Shown here: positions 56,467-64,000 of the stretch, in pieces
How the letters are laid out: each line of letters starts with the position of its first letter
How positions within the stretch are numbered: position 1 is the stretch's first letter
Source: Ahaetulla prasina
Taxonomy: Eukaryota; Chordata; Lepidosauria; Squamata; Colubridae
Direction: 5' to 3'
DNA: 64,000 nt
NCBI RefSeq assembly: GCF_028640845.1
Contig: NC_080539.1
Location: 189,295,436 to 189,359,435, forward strand
Notes under the pieces: model-generated
The model's input: only the letters and a program-made list of their open reading frames with translations
The model's database searches: none
Told to the model about the DNA's origin: nothing
Position numbers and translations under genes: made by a program

Positions 56467-56918
56467 CCAGACCCGTACGGCTTCCAGACACCAGGACAGT
56501 ACTTCAATAGCTTCGTTGGGGTGGCCTGGGGTGGAAAAGTTGGTACCTCACCCCAAAACCACTGATGATCTCACCCAGCGGCTTCATATAGATGTTGAAC
56601 AGGAGAGGCGAGAGAATCGACCCCTGCAACACCCCACACGTGAGGCGCCTCGGGGTCGATCTCTGCCCCCCTGCCAACGCCGTCTGCGACCGGTCAGAGA
56701 GATAGGAGGAGAACCACCGATAAACGGTGCCTCCCACTCCCAAACTTCCCAGCCGGTGCAGCAGGATACCATAGTCGATGGTATCGAAAGCCGCTGAGAG
56801 GTCTAATAGGACCAGGGCAGAGGAATAACCCCTGTCCCTGTCCCTCCATAGATCATCGACCAATAGAACAATAACTTAAAAGATTCTCCAATCTTTCCTT
56901 ATCAAAAAGCAGGAAATA

Positions 56919-57194
56919 TAGAACGGTGGGGAGGGAGAAAAGAGAGAGTAGGAGGTAGGAAAGAGGAGAAGAGGAAGGAAGAAGGGTAGAAGAGGGAGAA
57001 GGAAGGTGTAGGGTGGAGGGAGGAGAGGATGTAGATAAGAGAAGGAGAGGAAGGTCTGGAAAGTAAAAGAAGGTAGAAGAGGGAAGAGTGTTAAAAATGG
57101 GGGTGGTGACTGGGAAAGCCCGACTAATTGTATATAACTGTACATTGAATGAGTTGTTTGACATGATTGTAAAAATAAAACTTTTTTATGAAAA
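56919..57194 (+). mobile_element. 5'-truncated L1 3' UTR
   Basis: It is flanked by a perfect 15-bp duplication AAAAAGCAGGAAATA (56904-56918 and 57195-57209). The 276-bp insert has a polypurine stretch (56940-57080), then GGGAAAGCCCGACTAATTGT, TGTACATTGAATG and ATAAAACTTTTTTATGAAAA. The layout equals 50160-50497 of the HAL1-like element. No coding sequence. Confidence 0.85.
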
Positions 57195-57209
57195 AAAAAG
57201 CAGGAAATA

Positions 57210-57745
57210 CAGATTGTGCTACAAAAGGTTTCGTCTTTGCTCACAGAAGACACTTTACATTGGGCTCACTGAAGTACTTTCCTTCTTATTGTTAAAATAA
57301 CTTCCCCTCTTGGAATGCTGATGCCTCTATGCCATGGTGATGAAGAAGTTGAGGCAACTAAGCTGTGCTTTAGTGACATTTCTACAGAGACACTTGCACT
57401 CCTTTTATTTTTTCAATTCTGACTATAAGCTGCTCAAGTAAATGGTATTTGTTTTTCTTACTTTGTGGCAGCAATTCTTCTATAAGATACAGTATTGAAA
57501 ATTTTGTGCAGTAGCACATAAGAGTTGCAAAGTACCATTAGATAGTAAACCCTTATTATTTTGTTGCTATTCTTGCTGCTGTTACTTTCAATCAGTCTTG
57601 ACTCCTTGCAATTCTTTGGCAGATCCATGCAAGTTTTTTGGCAACATTTTCAGAAGTTGCCACTGTCATTTTCCTAGGGCTGAGAAAGAGTGACTGAACG
57701 GCTGTTCAGTATGGCTGTTAAAATTTTGCTTTTTTGTTGTGTGGT
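57210..57745. other. HDAC4 intron, no recognised element
   Basis: Intron between two LINE insertions. No element recognised. Confidence 0.4.
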
Positions 57746-57762
57746 ATTACATAATACATAAT

Positions 57763-58250
57763 CTTTAAAGCGCTCCATGGCTTAGGGCTTGGGCACTTAC
57801 GGGACCGCCTACTGTTACCTCATGCCTCCCACCGACCCGTACACTCACACAGAGAGGGACTTCTCAGGGTGCCGTCCGCCAAACAATGTCGGCTGGTGGC
57901 CCCCAGGGGAAGATCCTTCTCTGTGGGGGCTCCTACCCTCTGGAACGAACTTCCCCCTGATTTACGCCAAATATCTGACCTTCGGACTTTTCGCCGCGAA
58001 TTGAAAACGTATTTATTTACTCGCGCGGGGCTGGCTTAAATTTTGTTGTATTTTTAAATTTATATTTTATATTTCTAAATTTTATATGAATTTTAATGGG
58101 TTTTTAGAATTTTAAATGTTTTAAAGTTTTATTAATTGTATAATAAGTTTTTAAATTTTGTTTTAATTGTATATTGTATTGTTTGGGTTTTTATTCTGGC
58201 TGTACACCGCCCTGAGTCCTTCGGGAGAAGGGCGGTATAGAAATCTAATA

Positions 58251-58306
<56 letters not shown>

Positions 58307-58326
58307 TGATGATGATGATGATGATG
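57763..58326 (+). mobile_element. Hairpin-tail LINE 3' end
   Basis: It starts abruptly at CTTTAAAGCGCTCCATGGCT (5'-truncated) and contains a 72-codon open stretch 57789-58004. On this strand the protein frame can be read from ALKRSMA, RDRLLLPHASHRPV-like residues and RTFRRELKTYLFTRAGLA (in mixed frames). The hairpin CCGCCCTGAGTCCTTCGGGA is at 58208. The tail is AATAAT, which becomes (AAT)n and then (GAT)n. Confidence 0.82.
58248..58326. repeat. (AAT)n then (GAT)n microsatellite
   Basis: About 18 AAT units and then seven or eight GAT units follow the LINE tail. The abrupt change of unit may mark a point mutation spread by slippage. Confidence 0.93.
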
Positions 58327-58328
58327 TT

Positions 58329-58388
58329 GTTGTCATCCATGGGGTCGTGATGGGTTGGACACGACTTCGCAACTAACAACAACAACAA
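58329..58388 (+). mobile_element. BovB/RTE-type 3' tail fragment
   Basis: TTGTCATCCATGGGGTCGTG, ATGGGTTGGACACGACTTCG and CAACTAACAACAACAACAA match the known BovB 3' end pattern (GGTCG..ATGG.T.GGACACGACT..(CAA)n). It is only 60 bp. The joined LINE+BovB block is flanked by an imperfect repeat, ATTACATAATACATAAT (57746-57762) and ATTACATAATTACAAT (58389-58404). Confidence 0.65.
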
Positions 58389-58417
58389 ATTACATAATTA
58401 CAATGTGCCTATTTCTT

Positions 58418-58419
58418 TT

Positions 58420-58491
<72 letters not shown>

Positions 58492-58938
58492 TTTTATTAG
58501 ATTTATAAACCGCCCTTCTCCCAAAGGACTCAGGGCGGTGTACAGCCAAAATAAAAAGAAACAATGTACAGTTAAAATAAAATTAAAAAACTTATTATAC
58601 AGTGTAGCCGAAATTAAAATAGTTAAGAATCTAAAAACCCCAATTAAAACCAGAGAGAAGTTTAAAATTTAAAACTAAACAATTTAAGAAAGCCCCGCAC
58701 GAACAAACAGATAAGTTTTCAGTTTGCGGCGGAAGGTCCGAAGGTCAGGTATTTGACGTAAACCAGGGGGAAGTTCATTCCAAAGAGTGGGGGCCCCCAC
58801 AGAGAAGGATCTTCCCCTGGGGGCCGCCAGCCGACATTGTCTGGCGGACGGCACCCTGAGAAGGCCCTCTCTGTGCGAGCGTACGGGTTGGTGGGAGGCA
58901 TGCGGTAACAGAAGGCGGTCCCGTAAGTACCCAGGTCC
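58418..58938 (-). mobile_element. Hairpin-tail LINE 3' end, minus
   Basis: Left is a TTTA-type run (58418-58497), then the inverse hairpin CCGCCCTTCTCCCAAAGGAC (58511), the 3' UTR, and a 60-codon stretch (58901-58719). Read in another frame it covers the C-terminal residues ending LKTYLFVRAGL. It is 5'-truncated at about 58938. Confidence 0.83.
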
Positions 58939-59020
58939 TTATATAAGATAGGAATTCTTATATTAAAATATTCCTATCTTTTATAGTAATAATTTTCCAC
59001 CTTTGGCCATTCATTATCTA

Positions 59021-60156
59021 CTGTGTTTCCCCGAAAATAAGACCGGTCTTATTTTCTTTCGGGTTTAAAATAAGCACTTGGGCTTATTTTCGGGGAGGTC
59101 TTATTTTTTTTAAGTGCAGGAGGCGGAAAGTGCGGGGGGCCGACAGGAGAGGGAATGCAGCTACCACTAGCCCCGCCCCCTCCATCCCACTGTATGCTTG
59201 CCTGCGGCTGCAACAGGCCAAGCTCTTGGCATGACCTGGCCTCCACCCGCCCTGCCTGCTGGCCCAGCTACTGCTGGAATACTTCTCAGCCGCAGTGCCT
59301 CACAGGGGCTCTTTGCCCTCCTGGTAGGGAGGGTGGAGGCTGGAGCATGCAGAGAACTTGGCCCTGATTGAGGCCACGGGCAAACAGACAGTATGACAGA
59401 GAAGACGGAGTCAGTGGTAGCTTCCCAAGCGCTTTTCGCCCAGAGGGAGGTGAATCTTTGTCTGGGGACACTTTGAAACGGAGCAATTAGCTCCATTTCA
59501 AACTGTCCACTTTGCAAGCACACAAAACTTTGAGTCTCCATCAATTCTCCATCCGGGCAAAAAGTGTTTGGTCACCTATGTGATGCTTGGGAATGAAGCA
59601 AATTTGCTCCATTCCCAAGCAACCCAGAGGTGAACAAACACCCTTCGCTTTGACAGAAAAATGACAGAGACTCAAAGCTTTGTGTGCTTGCAAAGGGAAT
59701 GGTTTGAAACGGAGCTCCATTTCAAAGTGTTCTCTTTGGAAGCACACAAAGCTTCGTCTCCCTCTGTGTGAAAAGTGCGCAGCAGAGCCAGGCGGAGGCA
59801 GAAGCAATCCCAATGTGCTGCCCACTCTGTCCCACCATCTCTTGGCTTGCCTACGGCTGCACCAAACAGGCACACATGCAGGGCTTCAGGATCACCTGCC
59901 TCCCCCATCACTCTGCCTGCTGCCGGTGCTAATGCGCAAGCCTCCCGTGTGCCACGCAGCATGTCCAGTTCACCTGTCTTCTTCTCACCACCTCTGCCTC
60001 CATGCTCAGACTTAACAGTATTTGCGCTATGCCAAGGGGCTGGTGGGCTGCAGTTGCGGCTGTTGACAGACACCATTGGCCCCACCCATCCCCCCCTGGC
60101 TTATTTTTGGGGTTGGGCTTGTTTTCAGGGTGGGTCTTATTTTCAGGGAAACACAG
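59021..60156. mobile_element. Palindromic DNA element with TA duplication
   Basis: The ends CTGTGTTTCCCCGAAAATAA and TTATTTTCAGGGAAACACAG are inverted, with TA on each side (59019-59020 and 60157-60158). Both ends carry additional inner copies of CTTATTTTCGGGG. The 1.1-kb interior is GC-rich, unlike the flanks, and has no transposase. A module containing a sequence like CTTGCCTGCGGCTGCAACAGG occurs twice (around 59190 and 59845). It is probably a non-autonomous Tc1/mariner-type element. Confidence 0.75.
59460..59765. repeat. Short hairpins and repeats within the TA-flanked element
   Basis: TTTGAAACGGAGCAATTAGC / TCCATTTCAAA (59472), GGGAATGAAGCAAATTTGCT / CCATTCCC (59588) and TTTGAAACGGAGCTCCATTT / CAAA (59702) are near-perfect short palindromes. 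The first and third share flanks such as GCAAGCACACAAA. Together they form three adjacent hairpins. Confidence 0.75.
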
Positions 60157-60355
60157 TACTTTCATCAAATCAGTATCATATTATCATTCTCTTTCCTCAA
60201 AAAGGTAATGATATATTTTATTTAAACTGTACATGTTACCTGTGAGTTCAATTCGATTTTAAAATTGCAGTGTTCATAAAGTAAAACCCTCATTTGTCAT
60301 CTATTATCCATTTACAAGAATAATGGGAAACCTAGGATAGTGGTAAGAATGCTTA

Positions 60356-61560
<1,205 letters not shown>

Positions 61561-61674
61561 CTTATAGCAATAGGTAAGAGGGCCTTATAAAGTATAGGAA
61601 CATAGCCAAACAAAAATGGTTAATAAAATATCGAAAGTAAAGAAGGAAATCCGATAACAGTATTATAATCCTCA

Positions 61675-61985
61675 CAATGTTTTCACTATGATTTAAAATG
61701 CTTTTAAAAGGCTCTGATGATCCCAGCTGAATTGCTTGATCATCAGAGGCTTTTTTTTCTTTTAACGGCAAAAAAATGCTTTTAAAAGAAAACGAAAGCA
61801 ACAGCTGGGATCGTCAGAGGAGCCTTTTAAAAGCATTTTTTACAACCTCTTCAGCCGAAAGAGCTTTATTCTTTTAAAAGTAAAAAAAAAGTTGGCCACA
61901 CCCACCCAGTCACATTACCCCCACCACCAACAAGCCACACCCACAGAACTGGTAGTAACAAATTTTGCATTTCATCACTGGTATA
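61675..61985 (-). mobile_element. MITE with large internal hairpin (snake hAT-like)
   Basis: On the minus strand it starts CAGTGATGAAATGCAAAATT, then TACCAGTTCTGTGGGTGTGG, CTTGT and GTGACTGGGTGGGTGTGGCC. A hairpin follows: TTTTAAAAGGCTCTGATGAT (61697) is inverted as GATCGTCAGAGGAGCCTTTT (61810). The other terminal repeat was not located, so its length is uncertain. The CAGTG start is hAT-like. Confidence 0.5.
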
Positions 61986-62137
61986 TACCTTTCAATCCTA
62001 TCTATAAAATAGGCTCTCAATTAGTTTATTCAGGTTAAAGGGGCAGGAACAGTCAATGAAGTACAAGGTTTTTTTTGATATTTTTGTTGCAGAGAAATAT
62101 TTTCTATTACATAAGCATAATACCTAGCATGCTTTTA

Positions 62138-62296
<159 letters not shown>

Positions 62297-62609
62297 TTAA
62301 GCCAAGGAAATAGAGGGAAGGTAAAAATGAACACAATCCTTAACCACTCAAGTATTTAAAATGTCATCTTACTACTTGCAAAAATAAAGCATTTTAAATC
62401 AAGGAAAAAATTACATTCTAAATAAGAAACCAAGGGAGAAAATAAAGAAAAGATAATATCACACATAGATTCTGGCAAGCATACTTAACAGTGTTTTGCA
62501 ACATAATTCTGTTTCATAAATTGTTTTTTTTTAAAAATCACCATAATTTAAAAATTCCAAAACTCCTACAAAACAGAAGCAGTACTATAGTCTTCAAGTT
62601 TGCAATAGG

Positions 62610-62770
62610 GGCAAATATCTGTAGCTCAGGTTTAGGATGAGGATGAAGGTTCATTCTCCGAGGTTGTGGGTTGGTTTCAGCATGTTTGTTACCAGGCTAG
62701 ATATCATCTTCAGGAGAGTTTGGGGCAGGGAAACCTGGAAGTGTCGCGGTGAAATGGTCGGGGAAAAGCG
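62610..62770. repeat. Unassigned repeat-like segment (Penelope/LINE-like)
   Basis: CCGAGGTTGTGGGTTGGTTT, CAGCATGTTTGTTACCAGGC and ATATCATCTTCAGGA resemble sequence often found next to Penelope-like or L2-like elements. No protein motif could be read. It may be an intron fragment only. Confidence 0.25.
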
Positions 62771-62907
62771 AGACTGGTGAGAAAACGAGAGGGAGGTTTT
62801 TCCCTGTATGCTATTTGATTTGATGATAAAAATAAATATAATTTTGAAATTATATTGTTTTATAATATATTTATAAAATATTGTAAATAAAATAAATATA
62901 ATATTTT

Positions 62908-62923
62908 ATATATATATAAATAT

Positions 62924-62976
<53 letters not shown>

Positions 62977-62992
62977 ATATATTTATAAAATA
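62908..62992. repeat. (TA)n microsatellite
   Basis: An AT dinucleotide run of about 85 bp interrupted by AAT. The flanks repeat AATATTTTATAAATATA-like sequence. Confidence 0.95.
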
Positions 62993-63024
62993 TTGTTTTA
63001 TAAATTATATTGTGCATAAGAGCA

Positions 63025-63180
63025 CAATAGTGCCTACCGTTCCTGTCCTATTGTTCCCTTCATTATATCAAATTAATATTATTGATGCATATTTGTTACT
63101 TATATATTTTCTTCAATACATGTTGTTTTATCTATGACAATTGTTTGTGTATACTGTTGTGACAAAATAAAATAAAAAAA
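63025..63180 (+). repeat. LINE-like 3' tail segment
   Basis: CCTACCGTTCCTGTCCTATT, GTTTTATCTATGACAATTGT and TGTGACAAAATAAAATAAAA have the form of a LINE 3' UTR that ends in an A-rich tail. The family is not identified and no coding part is present. Confidence 0.35.
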
Positions 63181-63790
63181 ATACAGAATGGCGCAGGGAA
63201 TAATCAAAATGATGAAAAAGATGAATATGACTTTTAGACAAGAAATAAAAGGAATAATTACAAGACCATATGGAAAACAAGAGCCAGAGGAAGCAAGAGC
63301 AGCACTGGGATCTACACCAAACAAAGAAACCATGAAGCAAGAAAGAGGACTGGAAGACAAAAGAAAAAATGCTGATGATGAATTTTTAAATAAAGGGTGA
63401 AAATTCAAGTGAGTTTAAAGAGAGAGAGGATAAGATGTATAATGAAGGGGAAAATAAAAAAGCAAATAGCATAGAGAAATTCGAAGGTTACATTGGGATT
63501 AGTAACAAGAAAAAAGAAATTAAGAGGAAGATGAGAACTTTAAACAGAAAAATATTGCAAATAAGATCGGGCAAAAATAAGAAAGAAGGAAGGAAGGAAC
63601 AAGAAGTGGCAGAAAGGGAGAAAAAACACAAAGTCAAAAGATTACTTAAGGAATAGTGGAGAAAAGATAAAAATGGGAGAAGGGAAGAAAAGGAGAGTGG
63701 ATAGAAGTACAAGACAAATAAAGAGAGTGAAGAATTTTAAGAGGAGGAAGAAGAAAAAGAGGAAAAGGGGAAAAAATACTTAAGTAATGA
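63181..63790 (+). other. Purine-rich segment with short ORFs (possible L1 5' part)
   Basis: An open stretch with MAQGIIKMMKKMNMTFRQEI and TRPYGKQEPEEARAALGSTP (63188-63400), then a lysine-rich stretch (63435-63656) with KKEIKRKMRTLNRKILQIRS. The charged, coiled-coil-like composition recalls an L1 ORF1 start, but no RRM or other motif confirms it. Strong purine bias on the plus strand (about 63390-63780) could also produce such frames by chance. Confidence 0.3.
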
Positions 63791-64000
63791 GTGTGGATTA
63801 ATGAGAAAATTTGATTGAAGGTTATGTTAGATCTTTAGTTATAATGATATTGAAAAAACTATTATGTAAAATTTTTCAATTGAATTTTTGCTTGTTCTCT
63901 TCTCCCTTTTCTTTCCTCTGAATGATGTAAAATAATCTACAAACTGTTATTGTAATACAAAGATATGATTTATGATGATGTTTAATTAAAAGATGCAATA

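Larger units (their letters stand above)
55430..56864 (-). mobile_element. Hairpin-tail LINE, 1.4-kb 3' copy
   Basis: Read right to left: RT from the LVDDLWRDRDRGYSSALVLL segment (56863), then ASFDTIDYG-type residues, a deletion that removes the YADD box between 56504 and 56540, the C-terminal frame 56466-55711, the 3' UTR and the hairpin CCGAAGGACTCAGGGCGG (55543-55560, inverse). The tail is a long AAT run (55433-55517). It is 5'-truncated in RT. Confidence 0.87.

Noticed and set aside
58163..58376. ORFs made of poly-Leu, poly-Asn or poly-Tyr (also 55378-55695 and 34722-34919)
   Set aside because: They are translations of AAT, GAT and AATAG microsatellites.
59155..60245. Overlapping ORFs up to 156 codons in the TA-flanked element
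   Set aside because: All frames are open because of high GC content and internal repeats. No protein family pattern, no consistent frame.
63100..63712. Minus-strand serine/phenylalanine-rich ORFs
   Set aside because: They are the complement of purine-rich sequence, with no motif and no conservation evidence.

Overview
The window is a stretch of squamate reptile genome, most likely a snake. Its only host gene is part of HDAC4 on the minus strand: five consecutive internal coding exons at 62143-62293, 60357-60477, 17101-17222, 9939-10070 and 6348-6457, read right to left. All five have consensus GT/AG borders and join in one open frame. They encode the end of the glutamine-rich helix, the MEF2-binding helix, the first 14-3-3 phospho-site and the basic nuclear localisation region. 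Everything else is intron, and the roughly 43-kb intron between 60357 and 17222 holds most of the mobile DNA.

The snake assignment rests on repeat content: (AATAG)n runs at LINE 3' ends (known as microsatellite seeding by snake CR1/L3 elements), a Sauria SINE, a BovB-type tail, abundant L1, and a DIRS element.

Layout. 1-1570: L2/CR1-group LINE, minus, cut by the window edge. 1570-1890: LTR-like DNA. 1900-4960: decayed DIRS-like element. 5415-5897: hAT MITE with 8-bp TSD. 6348-10070: two HDAC4 exons among two TA-flanked MITEs and old LINE pieces. 10900-11800: an unrecognised 130-codon ORF and a SINE. 12111-13832: a complete 1.7-kb L1-like element with one intact 211-codon ORF. 14028-18006: MITEs, LINE ends, one HDAC4 exon and an L1 3' end. 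18445-27995: a nearly complete DIRS retrotransposon (gag, RT/RNase H, tyrosine recombinase, inverted terminal repeats, internal complementary region), interrupted by a LINE and a SINE. 28545-31345: second copy of that LINE. 31440-35500: CR1/L3 LINEs, one split by a hAT MITE. 35590-47352: a Ty3/Gypsy element containing a hAT MITE, a probable solo LTR holding a Sauria SINE, and a 6.1-kb L1 that itself holds a SINE. 47576-50497 and 51198-53680: two internally deleted L1 derivatives. 55430-58938: three more LINE 3' ends and an L1 3' end. 59021-60156: a TA-flanked palindromic DNA element. 60357-62293: two HDAC4 exons. 62294-64000: AT-rich intron.

The elements interact mainly by nesting and enzyme sharing. 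The tRNA-headed SINE ends in the same 3' hairpin as the hairpin-tail LINE, so the LINE probably supplies its reverse transcriptase. The short L1 derivatives keep L1 ends but lack most or all of ORF2, so they must depend on full-length L1. None of the long retroelement genes I could follow is intact; the 211-codon ORF of the 1.7-kb element is the notable open frame.
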